NCBI GenBank assembly: GCA_030844565.1
Contig: JAUUNK010000151.1
Span: forward strand, 1 to 11,825
Origin: Bacteroides ovatus
Lineage (GTDB): Bacteria > Bacteroidota > Bacteroidia > Bacteroidales > Bacteroidaceae
DNA length: 11,825 nt
Direction of reading: 5' to 3'
Position numbers and translations under genes: made by a program. This document shows positions 1 through 6,883 of the stretch, piece by piece (positions within the stretch are counted from its first letter, which is position 1; the number at the start of each line of letters is the position of its first letter). The notes beneath the pieces were generated by a model, which worked only from the letters and a program-made list of their open reading frames with translations, had not been told where the DNA came from and ran no database searches.

Positions 1-1
1 T

Positions 2-37
2 TGCAACGAGATCCAAAAAGTGGCATGGGAAGTATTA
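2..37 (+). repeat. Left arm of 36-bp perfect terminal inverted repeat
   Basis: Bases 2-37 are the exact reverse complement of bases 11789-11824. The outer neighbouring bases differ (T at 1, C as read inward at 11825), and identity stops after base 37. In the right-hand copy the sequence is an in-frame part of a gene. Here the same frame meets a TAA stop immediately after the repeat. It may be an inversion site, a duplicated gene fragment, or an assembly artefact at a contig end. Confidence 0.85.
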
Positions 38-460
38 TAAAAAGAACATGTTTGGTTGTTTCTATGTCTATAATGATGGGATTACTCGTATAAGTGATGA
101 TAAACTTTATTTTAACAGTTCCCAACTCCGTACTCCACAACCAACTGCACAAAGCGACTTACGCAGTTTTTCCTCTACTTATGATCCTTGCTACGTCTCT
201 GAAAGCACCGACTGTCAAACCACCTTCCGTAGTATGAAAACATTCAGCAATGTCAAGTTCAAGGTTCTCTTTCCGCCGGAAGAGGCAACCAAGATGGAAA
301 CCAGCAGCATGACTGTGTAGTTCACTCCACTTTCGGCTGATTTCATTTCAAATCATCCTGTTACCGGTAATCAACATGGGTGTTTTTACCCAGAAATCAG
401 TATTTAAGGGACATATCACAGTGGTGCGGAAAAATAGGACGGTTGTTTTTCTCTGCTTAG
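38..460. other. Left-flank stretch without a convincing gene
   Basis: No gene here can be defended. An open stretch at 48-320 on the plus strand would encode 90 residues, but it shows no recognisable motif and no good ribosome binding site. In another plus frame, bases around 40-97 encode a signal-peptide-like run (KR followed by TCLVVSMSIMMGLLV) that ends at a stop. This could be the decayed 5' end of an exported-protein gene. A perfect 10-bp palindrome, TTACCGGTAA, lies at 361-370. The region reads as decayed intergenic DNA. Confidence 0.4.
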
Positions 461-748
461 TTGAAAGTAAAAGACGGGGAGGTGAAACGTGGGACAGTTG
501 CCACTATTTCCAAGAAAGACAACCGTGTGAGATATAAACAGGAGTCGGCAGAGTTGTGTGACGATACAGCGATCATTTTGTCCTCCCATAAGAAGTCGGT
601 CAATTATAAAGGACGTATGATTTATTATGCCGATGAAAAAGCGATGTATTGGATTCTGGATGAGTTCGATAAAGAGCAGGATATCATTCCCTCGGAAATG
701 GAGATGAAAGGAAAGTGTTATTGGTCAATAATTATGGCAACAATATAA
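461..748 (+). pseudogene. Anonymous open stretch, possible gene remnant
   Basis: An open frame of 95 codons starts at a TTG directly after an in-frame TAG and has no clear ribosome binding site. The product is hydrophilic and mixed in charge, with a Lys-rich first third and an acidic stretch (DEFDKEQD) near residues 69-76. It has no signal peptide or membrane segment, and I do not recognise a family. The composition is protein-like, so it may be an internal piece of a decayed gene rather than a working small protein. It is the only substantial plus-strand candidate in the window. A chance open frame remains possible. Confidence 0.25.
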
Positions 749-865
749 AAAAATATCGGTAATGACAGCAGCTGTTGTTTCTAATGGTTGCAGTTGTTGT
801 TTTCTGTCGCTCGTTTCCCTATAAAGTATAGAGTTGTATATAGGGTATGCCTATAAGTATTCAAT

Positions 866-2284
866 TTATTTGAATCCTTGTAATGGACGTGGTTGTGAAA
901 TTCTCAGGCAACTGACTATTGCGGCAACAACAGCAAAACCAGTTGCTGAATACAGACATGTTTGCGAACTGTTGGTTGGAACTAAATAGAATATCATGGC
1001 AACTTGTGTCGCTCCCAGTGTTTGCCCCAGTAGACGGGCTGTGCCCAACATACCGCTCGCTCCTCCACTACGGTTGGATGGAGCGGAGGAGATGATAGTA
1101 CTGTTGTTGGGTGTCTGGAATAATCCGAAACCGGATCCACAAATGAACAGCCGCCATATAATATCCACATTAGTAGGGTTGGAAGGGAGTACTGCGAGCA
1201 GGAAAAGTCCTGTAGCAAATATTACCATGCCGATACCTCCCAGTATTCCGGCGTGGATACGTTCTACCAATCGTCCGGCAAGCGGAGCCATAATCATTGT
1301 CGCTATCGGCCAGGGAGTAAGGAGTAATCCGGTTGTCACATCGCTATGTCCCAGAGTTCCTTGGAGGAAAAAGGGGAGGGAGATCATGGCTAGCATTTGT
1401 CCGGTGAAGGAACAGATGGATGTGCCGATAGACATGGAGAAAATGGGGATACGCATCAGGTCAACTGGTAATAAAGGAAATTGTTGGCGTAACTGGCGGC
1501 GTACAAAGAAATAACCGATTGTCAACAACGCAAATACCCCGACTATGATCAACGTGGTGTTTTCTTTATGGGTAATACCCTCTAATGAGAATATAAGTAA
1601 ACCAAAGGTGACTGCATTCATCAGACAACTGAACTTGTCGAAACGGCGTCCGGTTAATTTTACCGGATTGTCAGGCAGGTATATCAGTCCGATTACGAGT
1701 GCGGCAATTCCTATTGGGATGTTGATGGCAAAAAAACAATGCCATGAACCCAAAGAGAGAATAATCGAAGCGATTGTCGGTCCGGCAGCAGTCGATATGG
1801 CAATGACAAGGGCATTGATGCCCATTCCGCGACCAAGAAAACGTTTGGGATAGATGATCTGGAGTAGCGCCGTATTCACGCTAGTGATTGCGGCCGCTCC
1901 GAATCCTTGTAAAATACGGGCGGCTGTCAGCATCCAAAACGAGTCGGCACAAGTACAGATCCCTGAGGTGATGCTGAATAGCAAAACGCCTGATAAGTAA
2001 ATCCTCCGGTAACCGTAAATGTCTCCCAATGAAGAGAAAGAGAGGAGAGAAATGGTAATCGCTATTTGATAAGCATTTACTATCCAGATCGTTGCGGACG
2101 GCGAAGTTCCCAGGTCGCAGGCGATGGTCGGTAAAGCCACATTGGCGATTGTAACGTCTATCACAGATATTCCAACTCCTAGGGCAGTGGCTAAGATAGC
2201 CCAATAACACTTGGATAACGGTAAACCGTCGTTCTCATTTACAGGTATGGTGTGATTTTGCAGTATCATATAGTCATAATTCAT
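866..2284 (-). CDS. MFS multidrug efflux transporter, DHA2 (14-helix) family
   Basis: This is an inner-membrane proton-driven exporter of the EmrB/QacA/SmvA type, about 472 residues. The N-terminal helix carries the DHA2 signature IDVTIANVALP (residues 42-52). The loop between helices 2 and 3 carries motif A, LGDIYGYRR (residues 86-94). Hydrophobic helices then recur through the whole length, in line with 14 membrane segments and the usual size of about 470-500 residues. I chose the ATG at 2284, beginning MNYDYM. A TTG three codons upstream (2293) is also open but less likely. No strong Shine-Dalgarno is visible, which is common in Bacteroidales. The gene stands alone: an IS remnant lies upstream and a decayed region downstream. 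Its substrate cannot be read from sequence; dyes, biocides or cationic drugs are typical of the family. Confidence 0.9.
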   Translation of the reverse strand: MNYDYMILQNHTIPVNENDGLPLSKCYWAILATALGVGISVIDVTIANVALPTIACDLGTSPSATIWIVNAYQIAITISLLSFSSLGDIYGYRRIYLSGVLLFSITSGICTCADSFWMLTAARILQGFGAAAITSVNTALLQIIYPKRFLGRGMGINALVIAISTAAGPTIASIILSLGSWHCFFAINIPIGIAALVIGLIYLPDNPVKLTGRRFDKFSCLMNAVTFGLLIFSLEGITHKENTTLIIVGVFALLTIGYFFVRRQLRQQFPLLPVDLMRIPIFSMSIGTSICSFTGQMLAMISLPFFLQGTLGHSDVTTGLLLTPWPIATMIMAPLAGRLVERIHAGILGGIGMVIFATGLFLLAVLPSNPTNVDIIWRLFICGSGFGLFQTPNNSTIISSAPSNRSGGASGMLGTARLLGQTLGATQVAMIFYLVPTNSSQTCLYSATGFAVVAAIVSCLRISQPRPLQGFK

Positions 2285-2340
2285 TACTATCAACTAAAAA
2301 TGGATAGAGTTAAAACTTAAATAAGTTCGGCCCACTCGAA

Positions 2341-2512
2341 TCATTTAGCTCTTTGACATTTTAAAAAAAAGGATATCATTATAAGCGGCTGATTCCAAAA
2401 GGTATAACTTTCAATATACCTGTAGCCGTCATACTTATCTACAATGTGTCTGTACTTGTGCGCTGCCAAGAAACTTGACTGATCAGGTAAAAACATATTT
2501 GTCTTTATACAT
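2341..2512 (-). pseudogene. N-terminal remnant of an IS4-type (DUF4372) transposase
   Basis: On the minus strand, the ATG at 2512 opens MYKDKYVFT and then hits TGA. Reading resumes in another frame as KYRHIVDKYDGYRYIESY followed by TFWNQPLIM. This matches the usual start of Bacteroidales IS4-family transposases: a KYVF motif, then a region like KIV.KY.GDKYVKSFTCWNQLL.M. Both a stop and a frameshift interrupt the domain. After about 55 residues the similarity ends and a stop follows, so the whole catalytic DDE part is missing. The remnant lies between the MFS gene and the left end of the mobilizable element. I recognised the family from memory of its N-terminal domain, not from a search. Confidence 0.7.
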
Positions 2513-2639
2513 AACTGCCTGAGTATGATCACAAAGATAATTTCAAATCAGCGCGCCATCAAAACGTTTGCGACAAATTGAAATTCAATAAATTCAGAGA
2601 ACTACTATGTTTTTCGAAAAGACGCTTATAATTAAATTG

Positions 2640-2777
2640 TTATTTTAGATTTTCAACGGCTTGATATAACCGCTTGAAGAATAAACATTTAACTGAGTAT
2701 TTGAGAAATAGTGGTAACGATTTAGCAACCGTGCGGTTTTCAGCGTTTTGCGGTGCTATGCTGTCAAATAACTCTTT
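2640..2777 (+). repeat. Left copy of 138-bp diverged direct repeat (candidate att region)
   Basis: This copy aligns without a gap to 10244-10381, with about 102 of 138 positions identical by hand count. It starts with a perfect 17-bp block, TTATTTTAGATTTTCAA (2640-2656), and ends with a perfect 14-bp block, TCAAATAACTCTTT (2764-2777). The interior reads in one frame, after a TGA, as a peptide containing EYLRNS, LATV and SNNSF. Open reading continues past the repeat into the antisense of the beta-lactamase gene, which is probably fortuitous. Confidence 0.8.
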
Positions 2778-2835
2778 CAATGGCAAAGATATTATTTTTT
2801 ATTGGAATATACACTTTCTTTTGCAAATATTCGAC

Positions 2836-2868
2836 AAAAAAGTCTCTAACGTTCGTTTGTTAGAGACT
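2836..2868 (-). terminator. Rho-independent terminator of the beta-lactamase gene
   Basis: The perfect 10-bp stem AGTCTCTAAC / GTTAGAGACT (2841-2850 and 2859-2868) has an 8-base loop. On the minus strand it is followed by six Ts (2841-2836). It lies about 20 bases past the beta-lactamase stop codon, as expected for the end of that transcript. Confidence 0.85.
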
Positions 2869-2887
2869 TTGATTCATTATTATTGGA

Positions 2888-3799
2888 TTACTGTTTATTC
2901 AAATGACGATAAACAATATTTGATATATCAGCCATTATTTTTGCGTTATCATCATCAGATTCACGAGAATCCTTTATCAAAACGACAATGTAGCATTTCT
3001 CACCGTTGGAAAGATATATCACACCTGCATCTCCCTCGCTTATCTGTACGCCATCAGTAGTTCGGTTGGAACGTCCCGTTTTATGCCCAAATCTGATATC
3101 GTGAGGCAACCCAGCTATTAGTTTATTTTTGCCAGACACACAATCTAGCATGGCTGTCTCTAAAAACGCAAAATGTTCTTTTGTCAAGATGTGTTCTGTG
3201 TGTATTTTCTTTAGCAATTGTGCAATTGCGAATGGTGTGCTCCAATTGTTGTAGCATAACATAATGTCAGTATGCATGCTTTCCTCTGTCTCCGTGAAAT
3301 TCATATCCTTTATTCCAAGAGATTTTATGTAGGAGTCCACTTTATCAATACCACCAACAAACCTTATTAGCCAATCGCATGTGTTGTTGTCGCTAATCGA
3401 TACTGTATATTTGATTATATCCCTATAAGAGATATGAATCCCTTGGTCCGGATATTTATCCCTTAACGGGCTATACGTGTTTTTCAGCATTTCTTTCTGT
3501 TTGATATACACCATTTCGTCCAGCGAAATATTCTCTGCTTCCATTTTTTTCAAAGCTGTCACTGCAATATGGAATTTGAATACACTCATAGTGGGATATT
3601 TGTCATCGTTGGCAATGGTAATTATTTCGTCATTATGGATAATTGCTACCCCGACAGACGCTTGCTTCCCTTTGATAATCTTTTCAATTTCTTGGGTCAT
3701 GTTTTGCCCGAAAGCCATAATGCTGCAACAGCAACAAAGCATAACTGATAGTAGCGTTTTTGTCATGTTCATTTTTGATAGTGGAACTTTTTGTTTCAT
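2888..3799 (-). CDS. Class A beta-lactamase, subclass A2 (CblA/CepA/TLA-like)
   Basis: This is a periplasmic serine beta-lactamase of 303 residues that hydrolyses beta-lactam drugs. The first 31 residues form a signal peptide: a Lys-rich start, a hydrophobic core with four consecutive Cys, and a likely cut after AFG before Gln32. Catalytic motifs are S72-V-F-K75 (Ambler 70-73), S136-D-N138 (130-132), E172 with M175-H176 in the omega loop (166-170), and K240-T-G242 (234-236). His rather than Asn at position 170 and the Trp-Ser-Thr-Pro stretch after the omega loop are features I recall from the A2 group (CblA, CepA, PER, TLA). It is clearly not CfxA. I chose the ATG at 3799: the longer frame up to 3844 runs through a leader hairpin and adds a non-signal sequence. 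The gene is visibly richer in A+T than the mob-int block, which suggests recently added cargo. No clean -7 box was found upstream. The substrate profile cannot be read from sequence, though A2 enzymes are often cephalosporinases. Confidence 0.93.
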   Translation of the reverse strand: MKQKVPLSKMNMTKTLLSVMLCCCCSIMAFGQNMTQEIEKIIKGKQASVGVAIIHNDEIITIANDDKYPTMSVFKFHIAVTALKKMEAENISLDEMVYIKQKEMLKNTYSPLRDKYPDQGIHISYRDIIKYTVSISDNNTCDWLIRFVGGIDKVDSYIKSLGIKDMNFTETEESMHTDIMLCYNNWSTPFAIAQLLKKIHTEHILTKEHFAFLETAMLDCVSGKNKLIAGLPHDIRFGHKTGRSNRTTDGVQISEGDAGVIYLSNGEKCYIVVLIKDSRESDDDNAKIMADISNIVYRHLNKQ

Positions 3800-3814
3800 A
3801 TAGTTTTCTTTTTT

Positions 3815-3834
3815 GCTTCTTAGCCCAAAGAAGC
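3815..3834 (-). promoter_or_regulatory. Hairpin in the beta-lactamase leader
   Basis: The perfect 7-bp stem GCTTCTT / AAGAAGC has a 6-base loop. It ends 15 bases upstream of the chosen ATG (3799) and is followed by an A-rich stretch before the start. It supports the ATG at 3799 over 3844, since the longer frame would translate through it. Its role (mRNA stability, attenuation or old junction) is unknown. Confidence 0.5.
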
Positions 3835-3888
3835 GGATGCTCAAATGCAGAAACGTGGACTACCAATGCAGCATTCTAAGTCGAAGGT

Positions 3889-3985
3889 CGTAGGAAACCT
3901 AAATGCACGAATGTAGTATAGCAGCCCACGCTATATGCGTGAGAACCACTATGCCATCCTTGTGCAGTGTCTTGAATTTCCTACG
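3889..3985. repeat. Nested inverted repeats between relaxase and beta-lactamase genes
   Basis: The 312-base gap 3800-4111 has no gene. It holds the inverted pair CGTAGGAAA (3889-3897) and TTTCCTACG (3977-3985). Inside that pair lies the perfect hairpin CACGC-TATAT-GCGTG (3927-3941). The gap separates the G+C-richer mob-int block from the A+T-rich cargo gene, so these repeats may mark where the cargo was joined. They may also contain the beta-lactamase promoter, although I see no exact TAnnTTTG box. Confidence 0.5.
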
Positions 3986-4111
3986 TTCCCGACTTACAAG
4001 AAAGCATAACGCTTCTTTTTCTTATGTCTTGGATAGAGTTGCCTCAATCCAATTGCAAAAGTACAAAAAATCCGTGATATGGCATTCAATAATCATGGAT
4101 TTTATTTTGGT

Positions 4112-5416
4112 TTACAGTTGCATACCTCTGTTCTGTCTTGGCTTCGGTATTCCGATTGCTTCTCTAAACTCGTTCATTTTCTTTCTGAACCAACTAACGT
4201 GCGATACTCCGTCAATCTTGAAATCGAACTTTCCGTTTTCGTCCTCCTTGATGGAACATACAGCACGTTGGGTTTCAAAGTCTCGGTTGAACTCGGAAGA
4301 ATAGAGTTTGCCTTTTATGGGAACATCCTTGAACGTGCATAATCTTCGGATTATATCATCATTGAAACCCAAGCGTTCACGCAGGAAGTTTATTGTCGGT
4401 ATCAGTTTCTCCACATACGGAAAGTAGCGTTTCACAAAGTCTGTGAACTCAGACAATTTGCGGTGTCGCTGCTCGTAAGCGTCCGTTATCTCCTGTATGT
4501 ACTTCGTCTGTTGCCGTTCCCTTTGTCGGGCTTCTTCTTCAAGTTCCGATACACGCTCCTGCAAATCCCTGTTCTCCCTCTCCAGCGTCTTGACCTTGTT
4601 GCTGCCGAAAAGAGAACCTACGCTCTCGGCTATGTTGGTCGCAGCGGTCGTGGCTGCGCCTTTCAGTTTCTCGGTCTGCACCTCTTTCTTGGCTTGTCTG
4701 AGTTCCTGCTGTGCCGTTTCTTTCCGCTCCTGCAAATCCACCACTTCCGCTTTTAGGCTATCGACAAGTTTCTGTGTGTCCCGATAATACTGCTGAGTGG
4801 ACTTGTGTCGTGCCGTTGAGCCGTCAATACCACGCTGCAATCCGTACTTCGCCATTGCAATGGCATAGGTGTCTTGGTAGGACTTCAATTTCAGCCGTGT
4901 TATAATATCATCGGCACACAGCCTTGCAATGTCTGTCGGCTTCTTGCGGTAGCGTTTCTTCGCCTGTTCCTCACGTTTCCTGCGCTTGCGCTCTCCCTTT
5001 ACGATGGGAACAAGCGTTATATGTATGTGCGGAGTTTCCTCGTCCCGATGAAGGTGCGCTGCCACGATGTTCTCCTTGCCGAACAGGTCGGCAAAGTATT
5101 TCATATTGTCGGCACACCACTCGTTCAATCTGCCTTCCCTTTCGATGCGCTCCATGTCCTCATGCGTTCCCGACACTATAATGCGGATTGCCTGTACTTG
5201 GTTGTTACCGATTTTGCGTGTCAATCCTGCGTTTTCCAAACGGTGTTGGATGGCGGCTGTTCGGTCTTTCACTCCGTCGGGGTAATCGATGAGTTTTCGG
5301 TTAAGATGCGTGCGAGTTGGGTCGGCGTTCTTTGGAATGATGAAACGCTCGATGTGGGCGGTCGTTCCGCTGTCGGAACCGTGCGCCTTTTCCATGTGTA
5401 ATACGACAAATCCCAT
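4112..5416 (-). CDS. Mobilization relaxase, Pre/Mob (MOBV) family
   Basis: This 434-residue DNA relaxase would nick one strand at oriT and pilot it during mobilization. The N-terminal half is the Mob_Pre domain, with the metal-binding motif HLHRDEETPHIH at residues 121-132 (three His plus Asp-Glu), typical of MOBV enzymes. A basic stretch (residues 141-159) and a long charged coiled coil (about 205-320) follow. The C-terminal 100 residues are less distinctive. The start at 5416 is supported by a good Shine-Dalgarno, GAAAGGA, seven bases upstream. The gene lies downstream of the primase with a 215-base gap full of stem-loops (candidate oriT), the usual layout for this family. Tn5520 BmpH and similar Bacteroides proteins are plausible relatives. 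A helper conjugation system is needed, since none is encoded here. Confidence 0.92.
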   Translation of the reverse strand: MGFVVLHMEKAHGSDSGTTAHIERFIIPKNADPTRTHLNRKLIDYPDGVKDRTAAIQHRLENAGLTRKIGNNQVQAIRIIVSGTHEDMERIEREGRLNEWCADNMKYFADLFGKENIVAAHLHRDEETPHIHITLVPIVKGERKRRKREEQAKKRYRKKPTDIARLCADDIITRLKLKSYQDTYAIAMAKYGLQRGIDGSTARHKSTQQYYRDTQKLVDSLKAEVVDLQERKETAQQELRQAKKEVQTEKLKGAATTAATNIAESVGSLFGSNKVKTLERENRDLQERVSELEEEARQRERQQTKYIQEITDAYEQRHRKLSEFTDFVKRYFPYVEKLIPTINFLRERLGFNDDIIRRLCTFKDVPIKGKLYSSEFNRDFETQRAVCSIKEDENGKFDFKIDGVSHVSWFRKKMNEFREAIGIPKPRQNRGMQL

Positions 5417-5631
5417 ATATTTTTCCTTTCTTTTTTAGCTTGTGAAACAATGATTGATAATTATAATTGTACGGCTCTTGCCGTTGGTCGTGGAGAGTCC
5501 AGAGAGGTGCAACCTCTTTGGCTTATTGGGGAATTTTCAGCGGTACGGAGTATTGCGGCTCGGAAAATTCCCTAATAAGCTATGGTATTTTCCGTTGGCA
5601 AATATCCGCACGGCTGCAAGCGTTCCCCTTA
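5417..5631. promoter_or_regulatory. Candidate oriT / stem-loop region upstream of relaxase
   Basis: Three inverted repeats lie in 215 bases. ACGGC-TCTT-GCCGT is at 5471-5484. AGAGGT-GCA-ACCTCT is at 5503-5517. A long pair at 5521-5538 and 5563-5580 has 18-base arms that match at 17 positions, around a 24-base loop. MOBV relaxases normally act on stem-loops immediately upstream of their own gene, so this is the best oriT candidate. No nick consensus known to me is present. The relaxase promoter must also lie here if the gene is not read from the primase transcript. Confidence 0.55.
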
Positions 5632-6609
5632 CTACATTTTCAGCCCTCGTTTTTTCGGTGGCTGCATCATCTGCCTTGCGGATTGGACTTGCTTCTCCTG
5701 CTTCATCGGCTCTGCCGATTGGGACAAGAGTTTACCGCACAGGTAGTCGTTCAAGTCCTTGTACTCACGGTAGTATACGGACTTGTCGGAAAGGTGTTCT
5801 CCGAACCTTGCTTTCAGCTGCTCACAGGCTGTCCGTCCTGCCGTGTCGTTGTCAAGGAAACAGCCGATTCGGGAATAGGTCGTCAATATGCCATCCGCCT
5901 TTGACAGATTGGAAACGGAGTTCAGTACAATATAGTCCTGCGTGTTCAATCGGGGGCATTGCGGATTGTTCTTCACACGGATGGCAAGGAACGAGAGATA
6001 ATCCATGAAACCCTCGAAAAGATAACACATACTTCGTGGCTCGCCCTGTTGTCGGATATATGTGATGTCCTTTGGAGCGACACAGCCTTTGAAATAGCGG
6101 TTGCGCACCTCATAGCCCCCTGTCATATTCGGGAAGCCGATGGCAAAGTATGGTCTGCCCTTGTTCTCAAAACGAAGTTCCCTACATTCCCTTTTGGCGA
6201 GTTCGGTGTTTATCCCACGCTCATGTAAATAGGACAGCAGCGCAGAAGAAGACAGCTCCGTAACTTGCAGGTATCGGTACATCGGTTCTGAAACGGACTG
6301 CCGACCAAAAGAGAACGGTGTATGATTGGCGGTGTGCAGGTGCGGTGTCTGTTTGGCGATGCACTCCAACAGATACGGCACATTGTCGGAACGGTAGAGT
6401 TCCTGCGCCAATGCGATGATGTTGCCGCCCTTGCCGATGCCGAAGTCGTACCATTGGTTGAGTTCGGTGTTTACCTTGAACGAGGCTTCGGCTTCCTCTC
6501 TTAGCGGTGATTTGTACCAAAGGCTGTTGCCCTGTCGTTTGACGGGTGTGTGACCCAAACCTTGCAGATAGTCTGCGATTCTGATTTGCTTTGCTTCCTG
6601 TATTGTCAT
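5632..6609 (-). CDS. Toprim-domain primase with a Cys-less CHC2-like N-terminus
   Basis: This 325-residue DnaG-like primase would make RNA primers for replication of the excised element or its transferred strand. Residues 1-70 follow the CHC2 pattern (SPLREEAEASFKVN, then WYDFGIGKGGN) but lack the zinc-binding Cys/His ligands. The Toprim domain shows the catalytic Glu in YLFEGFMD (E199) and the DND motif at 253-255, followed by KDLNDYL (284-290). The C-terminal tail is short and basic. The start at 6609 (MTIQEA) is chosen because it opens the conserved domain and has TAGGAA about eight bases upstream. The open frame to 6708 is run-on. The gene pairs with the helicase upstream; between them lies the iteron-like cluster. 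Confidence 0.88.
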   Translation of the reverse strand: MTIQEAKQIRIADYLQGLGHTPVKRQGNSLWYKSPLREEAEASFKVNTELNQWYDFGIGKGGNIIALAQELYRSDNVPYLLECIAKQTPHLHTANHTPFSFGRQSVSEPMYRYLQVTELSSSALLSYLHERGINTELAKRECRELRFENKGRPYFAIGFPNMTGGYEVRNRYFKGCVAPKDITYIRQQGEPRSMCYLFEGFMDYLSFLAIRVKNNPQCPRLNTQDYIVLNSVSNLSKADGILTTYSRIGCFLDNDTAGRTACEQLKARFGEHLSDKSVYYREYKDLNDYLCGKLLSQSAEPMKQEKQVQSARQMMQPPKKRGLKM

Positions 6610-6883
6610 AATGTATATTCCTACGGATTTGATGATGGTTGAAAAAGCGATGATTTGATGAATAAATAGTTTAATGTCTTGATTTATACTTACATATCCT
6701 CTCATCAATTATTCATCAAACCACTCACGAAAAGAGAAATTCATCGTTTACGGTGTCGGATATGGTCTGCCCACCTTGTTTCTCCTTTTCATCAGTGGAT
6801 TTCTTTTGATGAATGTTTGATGAGAATGTAAATATCTATATTTCAATATATTTATGTACTTATTCATCATTTCATCAAAATAA
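6610..6883. repeat. Iteron-like cluster of TTTGATGA repeats, candidate replication origin
   Basis: The 8-mer TTTGATGA occurs six times in about 250 bases. Plus-strand copies start at 6628, 6654, 6805 and 6816; inverse copies (TCATCAAA) are at 6713-6720 and 6872-6879. Near-copies lie around 6701, 6738, 6788 and 6863. Several extend to TTTGATGAAT. The region is A+T rich and sits exactly between the helicase and primase genes. Clustered short repeats beside replication genes are the hallmark of iteron origins. Use as an origin is inferred. Operator sites controlling the primase gene are the alternative. Confidence 0.6.

Noticed and set aside
817..845. CCCTATA/TATAGGG hairpin as the MFS terminator
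   Set aside because: The stem is only 7 bp and no T-run follows on the minus strand, so a terminator call is not supported.
996..1514. Long plus-strand open frame of 172 codons
   Set aside because: It lies entirely antisense to the well-supported MFS gene and has no protein-like family features.
2674..3060. Plus-strand 128-codon protein spanning the left repeat and beta-lactamase 3' end
   Set aside because: Only the first 35 or so codons are shared with the right-hand repeat; the remainder is antisense to the beta-lactamase gene and runs through its terminator.
2888..3799. Naming the beta-lactamase CfxA because the element resembles Tn4555
   Set aside because: The motif contexts (TMSVFKFH, SISDNNTCDW, HKTGRSNR) differ from the CfxA sequence I remember and fit the CblA/TLA group better.
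4874..5401. Long plus-strand open frame of 175 codons
   Set aside because: It is a shadow of the relaxase gene on the opposite strand.
5454..6008. Plus-strand open frame of 184 codons across the candidate oriT
   Set aside because: It runs through the stem-loop region and antisense to the primase, with Cys/Ser/Arg-rich composition typical of a shadow frame.
6610..6708. N-terminal extension of the primase frame
   Set aside because: It lies in the A+T-rich repeat region, whereas the ATG at 6609 has a good ribosome binding site and opens the conserved domain.
6610..6883. CRISPR array
   Set aside because: The repeats are only 8-10 bases, occur in both orientations and have irregular spacing, so they resemble iterons and not CRISPR units.
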